Notes under the pieces: model-generated
Told to the model about the DNA's origin: nothing
Database searches by the model: none
Seen by the model: only the letters and a program-made list of their open reading frames with translations
Program-made: the position numbers and the translations under genes
Assembly: GCF_008017805.1 (NCBI RefSeq)
Contig: NZ_VRTT01000025.1
Coordinates: 26,736 to 90,735, forward strand
Source: Paenibacillus sp. N3.4
GTDB lineage: Bacteria; Bacillota; Bacilli; Paenibacillales; NBRC-103111
DNA length: 64,000 bases
Direction of reading: 5' to 3'
Part shown: one piece after another, positions 36,152-44,892 of the stretch
Layout: each line of letters opens with the position of its first letter
How positions within the stretch are numbered: position 1 is the stretch's first letter

Positions 36152-37030
36152 ATGCCAACAACAACGACGAGCCTATCCGAACGAATATTTGATAGATTTG
36201 TTTATTTAATATTATGTGCACTTATGGTTGTGACGATTTATCCACTTCTGTATGTCACATTCGCTTCGCTCAGTGATGCCGGTCAAATCGTATCTCACCA
36301 AGGGCTGCTCTGGAAACCGCTAGGCTTTAGTCTGGAAGCCTATAAACGGGTCTTTTCTAACTCGGCCATACTGAAGGGATACGGAAATACGCTGTTTATT
36401 GTTATTGTCGGCGTGCTGGTTAATCTGTTTTTAACCGCACTTGGCGCATTTGTACTTTCACGTAGGAATGTTTTATGGAATAAATTGTTTACTTTCTTGA
36501 TTTTATTTACGATGTTCTTTAATGGCGGATTGATTCCTCTTTATTTGCTAGTTAAAGGTGTCGGACTTATGGATTCACTTTGGGCTGTTATTATTCCATT
36601 CGCGATTAATACATTTAATTTGATTATTATGCGGACTTCGTTCATGTCGATTCCAGAAGCACTTGAAGAATCCGCGAAAATAGATGGCGCCAATCATTTC
36701 GTGCTGTTGTTCCGAATCATACTGCCTTTATCTTTGCCCGTTTTGGCAGTCATCTCACTCTACTATGCGGTGGATAAATGGAATGGTTGGTTCTATGCCT
36801 CACTTTTCATTAAAGATAGGGATCTATTCCCGCTGCAAGTTATTTTGCGTGAAATATTGATTTCAAACTCAACGGATAGCATGTCATCAGGGGGAGGCGA
36901 TCAGTTTCAAATCGGTGAAACGATCAAATATGCAACCATCATGGTTGCCACGGTACCGATTTTATTTGTATATCCCTTCCTACAGCGATTTTTTGTTAAA
37001 GGCGCCATGGTTGGGGCTGTTAAAGGCTAA
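36152..37030 (+). CDS. LplC-type sugar ABC permease
   Basis: 292 aa, six helices, EAA loop PEALEESAKIDGANHFVLLF, typical LplC N-terminus (MVVTIYPLLYVTFASLSD) and C-terminus (VYPFLQRFFVKGAMVGAVKG). Starts 19 bp after the first permease with GGAAGGAGGAG. Last gene of the importer operon. Confidence 0.93.
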   Translation: MPTTTTSLSERIFDRFVYLILCALMVVTIYPLLYVTFASLSDAGQIVSHQGLLWKPLGFSLEAYKRVFSNSAILKGYGNTLFIVIVGVLVNLFLTALGAFVLSRRNVLWNKLFTFLILFTMFFNGGLIPLYLLVKGVGLMDSLWAVIIPFAINTFNLIIMRTSFMSIPEALEESAKIDGANHFVLLFRIILPLSLPVLAVISLYYAVDKWNGWFYASLFIKDRDLFPLQVILREILISNSTDSMSSGGGDQFQIGETIKYATIMVATVPILFVYPFLQRFFVKGAMVGAVKG

Positions 37031-37081
37031 TGTGAAAAATGACGACAACGAATTGCTAGTCCTATGTTTCGAACTACCTAT

Positions 37082-37128
37082 AAAAAGTCTGCTAGAGCCT
37101 ATAAAAGAAGCTCTAGCGGACTTTTTTT
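37082..37128 (+). terminator. Terminator of the Lpl-type operon
   Basis: AAAGTCTGCTAGAGC pairs with GCTCTAGCGGACTTT (one G-U pair) and is followed by a run of T. Very stable. Confidence 0.93.
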
Positions 37129-37212
37129 ATGCTTCAAGAACTAGTAACTTTGGACCATCCTGTAGGTTAAAGTAAGACCTTAGGGTGAGTGTGAAGCAAA
37201 TAATTTCATATA

Positions 37213-37221
37213 TTCGACAAA
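37213..37221 (-). promoter_or_regulatory. Spo0A box upstream of the NRPS promoter
   Basis: TTCGACAAA is the exact reverse complement of the 0A box TTTGTCGAA. It begins a 15-base stretch, TCGACAAATTTTTCT, repeated exactly at 44384-44398. The site is 47 bp upstream of the -35 of the NRPS promoter. Single short sites occur by chance, so the shared 15-mer is the stronger evidence. Confidence 0.5.
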
Positions 37222-37268
37222 TTTTTCTAAATATTAACACAGATATGAATAAGTAATTGTAAATTGAG

Positions 37269-37296
37269 TTGAAAATTATCTATCAAATGGTAAAAT
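37269..37296 (+). promoter_or_regulatory. Probable sigma-A promoter of the NRPS gene
   Basis: -35 TTGAAA (37269-37274), 16-bp spacer, -10 TAAAAT (37291-37296) preceded by TGG (extended -10). Transcription would start near 37303, about 40 bp before the riboswitch. Confidence 0.6.
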
Positions 37297-37344
37297 GAAC
37301 AGGTAATATATGCTAATAATGGATACCATAATATGACAATTGCA

Positions 37345-37430
37345 TAAGGGGCAAATCCGCCGGAAGACGGAGACGCAAAGCTAAAGGGGCCAACATGCGC
37401 AATATGTGCATCAGCCAGCCAGTTGCCAAG
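37345..37430 (+). promoter_or_regulatory. c-di-GMP-I (GEMM-I) riboswitch
   Basis: The aptamer hallmarks occur in order: GGGGCAAATCCG, the P2 hairpin CCG-CCGGAAGA-CGG, the highly conserved GACGCAAAGC (37372-37381), GGGGCCAA, a variable P3 stem (ACATGCGCAATATGTGC), then CAGCCAGCCAGTTGCC closing P1 with GGCAA. A terminator with a T run follows 22 bp later and the NRPS start codon 94 bp later, so it is an on- or off-switch of NRPS transcription. Direction cannot be told by eye. Confidence 0.9.
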
Positions 37431-37452
37431 ACTGAATTTGTTAATCAGTAGG

Positions 37453-37482
37453 GCAGCTCCAATTGGCAGAGTTGCTTTTTTT
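37453..37482 (+). terminator. Riboswitch-controlled terminator in the NRPS leader
   Basis: GCAGCTC (37453-37459) pairs with GAGTTGC (37469-37475), one G-U pair, followed by seven T. The loop contains CCAATTGG. Placed between the c-di-GMP aptamer and the NRPS gene, it is the expected expression platform. Confidence 0.8.
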
Positions 37483-37523
37483 ATGCAAATAAGGAGCTTA
37501 ACACAGAGAAGGGTGGGAAAATA

Positions 37524-40500
37524 ATGTATTTGGTTCTTAGCAACGAGAACAACATTAAGGAATATTGGCATAACAAATCAGATAGTGCTGAAAATAAAAC
37601 TATACTTGCTCCGGACGCAAAATCGACAGACCGCACCACGCTATCAACCATTACACATAAGTTTCATCATGAATCCTTGCATGCGATTAGACAGGCCTGC
37701 GAACTGGCGGGCGCTGAACCATCCACAGTCTTATACACGGCTTGGTTCGTGCTGCTTCAGCGGTACTTACGTACGGAAGAAGCTTCTTTTGGAGCTTTTC
37801 TACCTGGCGAGGACAAGATCATTGTCATACATATGAACACCTCTTCAACTCTTTCATTGGATGAACTGGTCGAGCAAACACAAGCCGCCATCGACTTCGA
37901 ACGCCCGTATGCATTGACACTAGATGAGCTTCAGGAGTTTAATGAGAAGTTTGGTCTTGAGTTAATCTTCAACACGACTGTCAGCATGGAGGAGTCCTTC
38001 GGGTCCCACAGTACTTCTTATATGCCGGAGAACGACTTGTTTCTTCGTTTTACATGCAATGAAACAATTGAAGTGGAAGCCACCTATCGGGAATGCGCAT
38101 ATGAGTTTGAGACGGTACAGCGATTGCTCCAGCATGTAGAACATATCGTGATGACTTGGATCCAACAACCTCAATCAGCGATCGCAAATATGGATTATAT
38201 CATGACGGATGAAAAGGAACGCTTGCTTGCAACGTTCAACCCAACAAAGCATGACTTCTCATCGGATTTTACAATCCACCAATTGTTTCAGATTCAAGCC
38301 GCACAAAAGCCTGAACATACAGCGGTCGTATGCAGTGATGAAAGAATGTCCTATAAGGAGTTAGATGAGCAATCCAACCGTTTGGCCCGAATACTCGTTA
38401 GCAAAGGTATAGGTCGAGGTGACATTGTTGGAATTATGGCGGGTTCTTCTCATCAGATGGTGGTCTCCATTCTGGGTATCTTGAAATCAGGAGCCGCCTA
38501 TTTGCCGATTGACCCGAATTATCCTGCTGAACGTACTCGTTTCATGTTGGAAGATAGCAAGGCAAGATTGTTATTAACAACGCCAGGCATCCTTCTTGAG
38601 GTTGCATTTGAAGGTGAATCGCTGTCTGTTAACGAGGATTTGTTAATGGGTGAAGAAGCCAAGCCGCTTTCAATCCAAATCGAGCCAACAGACTTGGCCT
38701 ATGTGATTTATACGTCCGGATCAACGGGAACGCCTAAAGGTGTTATGATTGAGCATCGCTCGTTGATTAACTTAGCTCAGTGGCATCAGGAGCATTTTAA
38801 AGTCACGGATAAAGACCGAGCTACTAAGTATGCAGGTTTTGGCTTTGATGCATCAGTTTGGGAAATATTCCCCTATTTGATATCCGGAGCATCGCTGGTG
38901 ATGATTCCTGAAGAGATACGTCTTGATGCGGAAGAATTGAATAATTATTTTGAACAACAAGGAATTACAATCAGTTTTCTCCCCACTCAGCTATGTGAGC
39001 AGTTCATGGGATTAGACAATACGTCCCTGCGTGTGCTTCTAACAGGGGGAGATAAATTAAAGACTTTTCAGGCTAAAGGCTATGAGCTGCATAATTGCTA
39101 TGGCCCAACTGAAAATGCTGTCGTAACCACGTCGCATCTCGTTACACAATTGACGGATAACATTCCAATCGGAAAGCCTGTTTATAATTCTCAAATTCTT
39201 ATTATGGATGCGGTTGGCAAGCTGCAGCCAATTGGCATTGCCGGTGAATTGTGCGTGAGCGGGGTTGGACTCGCACGAGGCTATTTGCATCGACCGGAGT
39301 TGACTGCTGAGAAATTTGTTCCTCACCCGTTCGTTGAAGGTGAGCGTATGTATCGGACAGGCGATCTTGCTCGCTGGCTGCCTGATGGCACCATTGAATT
39401 CCTCGGACGTATCGATCATCAGGTGAAAATTCGTGGTTATCGCATTGAGATCGGAGAAATTGAGCAGCAGCTTTTACAGCATAAATCCGTACAAGATTGC
39501 GTGGTCATGGCCCGTGAGGATCAGTACGGTGCAAGTTACCTGTGTGCGTATGTCGTTGCTCCAACAACGTGTACGCAGCGTGAGCTTGCTGACTTTCTAT
39601 CCGCTCGACTGCCGGAATATATGGTTCCACCGCGTTTTGTGACGCTTTCTAATCTGCCGGTAAATGCGAACGGAAAAGTTGACCGGAGAGCGCTCCCGGA
39701 ACCCGAGCGAGCGACTGAATTTGCTGTAGTCACAAGTGCGGCAAATGAAACAGAACGACAGCTCGTAGAGCTATGGCAGACTGTATTAGGTGTCATAAAT
39801 ATTGGACTCGACGAACGTTTCTTCGAAATTGGCGGGCATTCTTTGCAAGCGGCTGTCCTTCGCGGACATATCGAAAAGCAATTTGGCGTGAGATTGCCTA
39901 TAAGCGAATTATTTCAGTATACAACGGTCAGGGAGCAAGCTCTGAGAATCGTGGGCAGCAATAATTTGGGTGTCATTCGTCCTGCAATTGAACCGGCGCC
40001 AATATCCACCTACTATCCCGTCTATCCTGCGCAGAGACGGATGTATCTGATCGAACAGATGGAAGGTGTGGGCACGGCCTACAATACGCCGATGCTGCTG
40101 CGCATCGAAGGTAAACTTGATGTTGGTCGATTGGAGCTAACCTTGCATCAGTTGATCCAACGTCATGAAATGCTGCGTACCTCTTTCCTATGGGTCGGCG
40201 AAGAAATTGTACAGATGATTAAGGACTACATTCCCTCCCGACTAGCGATTCGCAAAGCTGCAGAAGAAGAAGTAGCAGGAATCATGCGCACATTCGTGCA
40301 GCCGTTCAATCTGGGAGAAGCCCCACTCATGCGTACGGAGTTAATTTCCTGCGCCGAACAATTGCATTTTTTGCTGCTTGATTTCCACCATATTGCTGTG
40401 GATGGGGTCTCCATGCATCTGTTCTTTGAGGATTGGAGCAAGCTATATGCCGGGGAGGAACTGCGTTCCCAAGCGATTCAATTTAAAGATTTTTCCGTGT

Positions 40501-43500
40501 GGTACGGCCAACCAGAAAACGCTGCTGCCCGAAACAAGTTACAACATTACTGGCAATCTACCTTAGCGGGTGAGATTCCTATTTTGCAGATGCCAACCGA
40601 CATGGAACGTCCTGATGTTCAAAGCTTCAAAGGCGATACGCTTTCGATTCAGTTAGGGTCTTCCATCACCAGTGATTTGAAAAAACTTGCAAAATCAACG
40701 GATACGACTTTATATATGATTTTGCTTGCTGCTTACAACGTGCTGTTAGCGCGTTATTCCGGGCAAGAGGACGTCATTGTGGGTGCGCCTTTCGCTTGTA
40801 GGACCGAAAATGAGTTCCAGCACATGATAGGTATGTTCGTTAATACGCTGCCACTGCGCAGTTATCCAGAGAAAAACAAGCCGTTTTCTGTGTTTTTGCA
40901 GGAAATAAAAGCTTCTGTGCTTGGCGCTATTGAACATCAAGAATATGAGCTTGAGCTCGTTTTGCAGGCGTTAAACATCCCACGTGTACCGGGAAGAAAT
41001 CCGTTATTCGACACTTTGTTTGTGATGCAGAATACGGGACGTTTGACGCCATCCATGGAGGGGACCGAGGTTACGGTAGCCCCGTATGTGGAGCCGATTG
41101 CCAAATATGATCTGATGGTGGATGTGACGGAAGAGGAAGCAAACATCCGCATCGACATCCAGTATTGTACGGATTTATATGCACAGGAAACGATGGAACA
41201 GATGAGTCGGCATTACGTGCGTATTCTCGAAGCTGCTGTTTCTTCGGACCTCGTGCTGTCGGAAATCGTTCTGCTGGATGAGAGGGAAGTTGCCGAACAG
41301 ATCTATGGTCGCAACGAGACGAGAGCTTCTTATCCTAAGGAAGCGACGATTCAGTCGTTGTTCGAGGAGCAGACGCTGCGGACGCCAGACCATCCTGCTT
41401 TGGTGTTCGGCAGCGAACAGCTAACATATAGAGAATTGAACGAGAAGGCTAATCGTCTTGCGCATACGTTAATAGACAAGGGCATTCAAGCCGATGAAGT
41501 TGTAGGTTTGATGGCTGACAGATCGCTGGAGATGATCATTGGATTACTTGGCATTCTTAAAGCCGGTGGTGCTTATGTGCCGATCGATCCTGAATATCCG
41601 GAAGAACGCATCAATTACATGCTGGCAAGCAGTGGAGCGAGACTATTGCTGACACAAGATCAGCTTTCCGGTAAAACAACATTCGAGGGTGAAGAGCTAT
41701 ATCTGGATCACGATGACGTGTACAGTAAGCTTTCGGACAATCCTGAGAAATGCAGTACATCTGCGGATCTGTTATATGTTATATACACGTCTGGAACGAC
41801 AGGCAAGCCCAAAGGCGTTATGATAGAACACCGTAATTTGGTCAACCTGATTCATTACGAACATACCCAGACGAACGTAGATTACAGCGGTAAAGTTTTG
41901 CAATTCACAACGTTAAGCTTCGATGTATGCTCACAAGAGATCTGGTCAACCTTGCTTGCAGGCGGTACCTTATGTCTGGTTACCAACGATACGCGTCGTG
42001 ACGTGGGCAGGCTGCTCCAAGTGATTGAAGAGGAAGGAATCAATATCCTGTTCATGCCTGTTTCGTTCCTGAAATTTATTTTAAACGAGAAGGAATATAC
42101 AGATCGTTTCCCTAAATCTGTTCGGCATATTATTACGGCTGGCGAGCAACTGATCGTACCGGAGAAGTTCAGAGAGCATTTGCGCCGTTATCAAGTGTTT
42201 CTGCACAATCATTACGGGCCTTCAGAAACGCATGTAGCCACGGCTCTCACAATAGATCCTAATGGGCCTATTCCTGAAATTCCCCCAATCGGCCGACCGA
42301 TTGCGAATACGCAAATTTACATTTTGAATGATCGTTTGCAGGTCCAGCCACCGGGAGTTCCGGGTGAGCTTTATATTGCGGGTGATTGTGTTGGAAGAGG
42401 TTATTATGGGCAGGATCACCTGACAGCTGAGCGTTACTTGCCAGACAAGTTTGCAAACGAAGGAAAGATGTACAAAACCGGAGATCTGGCCCGCTGGAAT
42501 GAGGATGGTACGCTTGAATTCCTCGGAAGATTGGATCATCAGGTGAAGATTCGAGGATTCCGTATCGAGCTTGGGGAAATCGAGAACACGCTGCTCAACC
42601 ATCCAGTAATTAAGGAAACAATTGTGCTGGCCAAAGAAGATAACAGCGGAGGACGTTACTTGTGTGCGTATATCGCTGTAGAGGAAGAGCTTAGCGTTAT
42701 GGAGCTGCGGAGCCATGTAGCTGAAAGCTTGCCGGATTATATGATCCCTTCCTACTTTGTACAGCTTCCTGCCTTGCCGTTGACGCCAAATGGGAAAATT
42801 GACCGCAGAGCCCTGCCTGACCCAGAGCCAGATCAACTGCTTGGCAGCGGCAACGACTATGTGGCGCCACGTACGGATGCAGAAAGCCGAATTGCAGAGG
42901 TATGGCAGGATTTGCTTGGCATAAGCCGAATCGGCATTCACGATAATTTCTTTGAGTTGGGCGGACATTCGCTTAAAGCGGCAGTTATGGTCGCGAGACT
43001 TCAGCAGCAGTTTGAAATTGGGATTAATGACGTATTTGAACATCAAACCATTGCGGCTTTATCTACCAAAGTTAAAGCGACGTCGAATCATTTAATGGAG
43101 AAGCTTGCGCTTCTCAAAACGGCTCATACTTCCGCATCAGCACTTCGCTTTGAAGCAAGCGAAGAGGCTTATCGATTAAAGAATGAGAAGTATGCCCAAC
43201 TGGATCTGACCAAGAAAGTTGCTTATAGCCATGTGCTGCTGACAGGAGCAACCGGATATTTGGGCATTCATCTCCTGCGAGACATGCTGCTCCATACTGC
43301 TTGGCAAGTCCATGTTATTGTTCGTGGAGATTCGGATGAACAAGCTGCTTCCCGTTTGCGCGATAAGTTGGCTTTCTACTTTGGCGGCACTGTAGACGAA
43401 ACACAGTGGAGTCGGATATGCGTCCATCGAGGTGACCTTACACAAGAGCGCTTTGGTTTCTCGGAGAACACATACATGGAGCTGTCAGGCACAGTTGATG

Positions 43501-44330
43501 CTATTGTGCATTCAGCAGCAACAGTCAAGCATTACGGCGCATATCATTATTTTGAACAACATAATGTAATTGCCACCGATCGACTGCTTGCATTTGCTAA
43601 ACTGAACCGAGCTAAAGACATGCATCATATTTCTACTTTAGGTGTAGCAACGGGGAAAATAGCGAATCAAACGGCTGTTCACTTTACTGAATATGATCTT
43701 GATCTGGGGCAGCAGCATGAGAATTATTATGCCAAAACGAAGCATGAGGCAGAACAACGTGTTGCAGCAGCACGTGAGGCAGGAATTCGTTCCAGCATCT
43801 ACAGAATCGGCAACATTGTGTTCCATTCTGAGACTGGCAGATTTCAAGAAAATATTGAAGAAAACGCGTTCTACACGATGATGCAATCGTTCATCCGACT
43901 TGGTATGGTGCCTGAAATGGAACCAGACACGGATTTCTCTTATGTCGATGCGTTGAGTAGGGCGGTGGTCCTGCTTATGCAGCCAGTGGCGCTGCAAAAT
44001 GAGATCTTCCATCTGTTTAATCCTCATCGAGAGAGCTTGCATCAAATCTTGGCGGACGGACGATTGAAATGGGATGTAAAGTCAGGGTCATTCGAACAAT
44101 TTATCGATTATATGATCGCTAAGTATGAGGCCGACATTTGCAGGGAAGAGATTGAGAAGATCATGCTGCACTATGGCTGGCTGGAAGAGCATCATAGTGA
44201 GACGATGTTTGAGATAGCTGTTGGAAAAACAGTGTCTGTACTTTCCTTGTTAGGTTTTCAATGGCAATCTGTCGAACAGCAGCAGATTGATGCGATGATT
44301 GCTTACTGCAAAGAAGTGGATTTCTTATAA
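37524..44330 (+). CDS. Dimodular NRPS with terminal reductase (predicted Leu-Pro)
   Basis: 2268 aa. Domain order: residues 1-245, remnant of a condensation domain without HHxxxDG; A1 (about 248-740; YTSGSTGTPKG near 397); T1 with Ser773 (GGHSL); C with HHIAVDG (His955-His956); A2 (YTSGTTGKPKG near 1418); T2 with Ser1816; reductase R from about 1900 (TGATGYLG; YAKTK with Tyr2069). By alignment to GrsA, the ten-residue codes read DAWFLGCVVK for A1 (one change from a known Leu code) and DVQFIAHVAK for A2 (Pro-like). No epimerase or methyltransferase. Layout A-T-C-A-T-R equals AusA (aureusimine/phevalin). Expected release: reduction to Leu-prolinal, which may cyclise to an imine. Start ATG with GGGTGGG; controlled by the c-di-GMP riboswitch. 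Confidence 0.93.
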   Translation: MYLVLSNENNIKEYWHNKSDSAENKTILAPDAKSTDRTTLSTITHKFHHESLHAIRQACELAGAEPSTVLYTAWFVLLQRYLRTEEASFGAFLPGEDKIIVIHMNTSSTLSLDELVEQTQAAIDFERPYALTLDELQEFNEKFGLELIFNTTVSMEESFGSHSTSYMPENDLFLRFTCNETIEVEATYRECAYEFETVQRLLQHVEHIVMTWIQQPQSAIANMDYIMTDEKERLLATFNPTKHDFSSDFTIHQLFQIQAAQKPEHTAVVCSDERMSYKELDEQSNRLARILVSKGIGRGDIVGIMAGSSHQMVVSILGILKSGAAYLPIDPNYPAERTRFMLEDSKARLLLTTPGILLEVAFEGESLSVNEDLLMGEEAKPLSIQIEPTDLAYVIYTSGSTGTPKGVMIEHRSLINLAQWHQEHFKVTDKDRATKYAGFGFDASVWEIFPYLISGASLVMIPEEIRLDAEELNNYFEQQGITISFLPTQLCEQFMGLDNTSLRVLLTGGDKLKTFQAKGYELHNCYGPTENAVVTTSHLVTQLTDNIPIGKPVYNSQILIMDAVGKLQPIGIAGELCVSGVGLARGYLHRPELTAEKFVPHPFVEGERMYRTGDLARWLPDGTIEFLGRIDHQVKIRGYRIEIGEIEQQLLQHKSVQDCVVMAREDQYGASYLCAYVVAPTTCTQRELADFLSARLPEYMVPPRFVTLSNLPVNANGKVDRRALPEPERATEFAVVTSAANETERQLVELWQTVLGVINIGLDERFFEIGGHSLQAAVLRGHIEKQFGVRLPISELFQYTTVREQALRIVGSNNLGVIRPAIEPAPISTYYPVYPAQRRMYLIEQMEGVGTAYNTPMLLRIEGKLDVGRLELTLHQLIQRHEMLRTSFLWVGEEIVQMIKDYIPSRLAIRKAAEEEVAGIMRTFVQPFNLGEAPLMRTELISCAEQLHFLLLDFHHIAVDGVSMHLFFEDWSKLYAGEELRSQAIQFKDFSVWYGQPENAAARNKLQHYWQSTLAGEIPILQMPTDMERPDVQSFKGDTLSIQLGSSITSDLKKLAKSTDTTLYMILLAAYNVLLARYSGQEDVIVGAPFACRTENEFQHMIGMFVNTLPLRSYPEKNKPFSVFLQEIKASVLGAIEHQEYELELVLQALNIPRVPGRNPLFDTLFVMQNTGRLTPSMEGTEVTVAPYVEPIAKYDLMVDVTEEEANIRIDIQYCTDLYAQETMEQMSRHYVRILEAAVSSDLVLSEIVLLDEREVAEQIYGRNETRASYPKEATIQSLFEEQTLRTPDHPALVFGSEQLTYRELNEKANRLAHTLIDKGIQADEVVGLMADRSLEMIIGLLGILKAGGAYVPIDPEYPEERINYMLASSGARLLLTQDQLSGKTTFEGEELYLDHDDVYSKLSDNPEKCSTSADLLYVIYTSGTTGKPKGVMIEHRNLVNLIHYEHTQTNVDYSGKVLQFTTLSFDVCSQEIWSTLLAGGTLCLVTNDTRRDVGRLLQVIEEEGINILFMPVSFLKFILNEKEYTDRFPKSVRHIITAGEQLIVPEKFREHLRRYQVFLHNHYGPSETHVATALTIDPNGPIPEIPPIGRPIANTQIYILNDRLQVQPPGVPGELYIAGDCVGRGYYGQDHLTAERYLPDKFANEGKMYKTGDLARWNEDGTLEFLGRLDHQVKIRGFRIELGEIENTLLNHPVIKETIVLAKEDNSGGRYLCAYIAVEEELSVMELRSHVAESLPDYMIPSYFVQLPALPLTPNGKIDRRALPDPEPDQLLGSGNDYVAPRTDAESRIAEVWQDLLGISRIGIHDNFFELGGHSLKAAVMVARLQQQFEIGINDVFEHQTIAALSTKVKATSNHLMEKLALLKTAHTSASALRFEASEEAYRLKNEKYAQLDLTKKVAYSHVLLTGATGYLGIHLLRDMLLHTAWQVHVIVRGDSDEQAASRLRDKLAFYFGGTVDETQWSRICVHRGDLTQERFGFSENTYMELSGTVDAIVHSAATVKHYGAYHYFEQHNVIATDRLLAFAKLNRAKDMHHISTLGVATGKIANQTAVHFTEYDLDLGQQHENYYAKTKHEAEQRVAAAREAGIRSSIYRIGNIVFHSETGRFQENIEENAFYTMMQSFIRLGMVPEMEPDTDFSYVDALSRAVVLLMQPVALQNEIFHLFNPHRESLHQILADGRLKWDVKSGSFEQFIDYMIAKYEADICREEIEKIMLHYGWLEEHHSETMFEIAVGKTVSVLSLLGFQWQSVEQQQIDAMIAYCKEVDFL

Positions 44331-44391
44331 TTCGACATAATTTTTTATGAATCGACATACAATTTTTCATAAAAATAGATTAATCGACAAA
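44331..44391. promoter_or_regulatory. Three Spo0A-like boxes ahead of the STAS-like gene
   Basis: TTCGACATA (44331), ATCGACATA (44351) and ATCGACAAA (44383) each contain the CGACA core of the inverted 0A box. The last abuts the -35 of the promoter below, the position from which Spo0A-P activates sigma-A promoters, and shares a 15-mer with the box at 37213. Confidence 0.45.
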
Positions 44392-44397
44392 TTTTTC

Positions 44398-44425
44398 TTT
44401 ACTTCAATGTAAATTTTGGTAAAAT
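44398..44425 (+). promoter_or_regulatory. Probable promoter of the STAS-like gene
   Basis: -35 TTTACT (44398-44403), 16-bp spacer, -10 TAAAAT (44420-44425) with an extended TGG. Same architecture as the NRPS promoter. Confidence 0.55.
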
Positions 44426-44468
44426 CAATGGAGTACATATCTGAAAAAACAACAGGAGGTAATAAATC

Positions 44469-44810
44469 ATGTTTCAAATAACTTACGATCAAGTTAAGAA
44501 TCGAGTTACGGTTAACGTACAAAGCATTTCAATGGAGGAGGTAGAATCCTATCTCCAAGAATTTAAGAAAGTTCTTACTTTGGTGAAACCCGGTTTTACA
44601 GGTTTAACTGACTTGAGCGGCGGAAAGTTGTTTACGCAAGAAGTTGCGGTAGCATTAGGGCCCCTAGGAGAGCTTTGTGTTCAAAAGGGTTTAACGAAAT
44701 GGGCTTATTACACGGGTTCTGCCGTTTCGAAAATGCAAATGAAACGGATGTTTGGCGATATTGTCGTTTCTTTTGAAAAATTAGAAGATGCTGAGGCGTT
44801 TCTGAGCTAA
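44469..44810 (+). CDS. Small STAS-like protein of unknown function
   Basis: 113 aa, AACAGGAGGT ribosome site. The pattern of strands and helices ([65 protein letters not shown]) resembles STAS/SpoIIAA-like proteins of the kind that regulate signalling partners. No catalytic motif. Sits between the NRPS gene and a chemoreceptor, with its own promoter and terminator. Confidence 0.7.
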   Translation: MFQITYDQVKNRVTVNVQSISMEEVESYLQEFKKVLTLVKPGFTGLTDLSGGKLFTQEVAVALGPLGELCVQKGLTKWAYYTGSAVSKMQMKRMFGDIVVSFEKLEDAEAFLS

Positions 44811-44822
44811 ATATGATGATTC

Positions 44823-44853
44823 GCAAAAAAGCCTGGATCCCAGGCTTTTTTGC
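44823..44853 (+). terminator. Terminator after the STAS-like gene
   Basis: A perfect 14-bp stem: GCAAAAAAGCCTGG (44823-44836) and CCAGGCTTTTTTGC (44840-44853) with an ATC loop. Confidence 0.93.
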
Positions 44854-44892
44854 AAAAATGACCAAAAAAAGATAGCGGGTTGGTGTATAATA

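Noticed and set aside
42222..43046. 274-codon minus-strand ORF inside the NRPS gene
   Set aside because: Shadow of a strongly conserved adenylation/carrier region; its translation resembles no protein.
44886..44891. TATAAT as promoter of the chemoreceptor gene
   Set aside because: No -35 at a workable distance, and the start site would fall after the TTG start codon; recorded only as a reason to consider the ATG at 44920.
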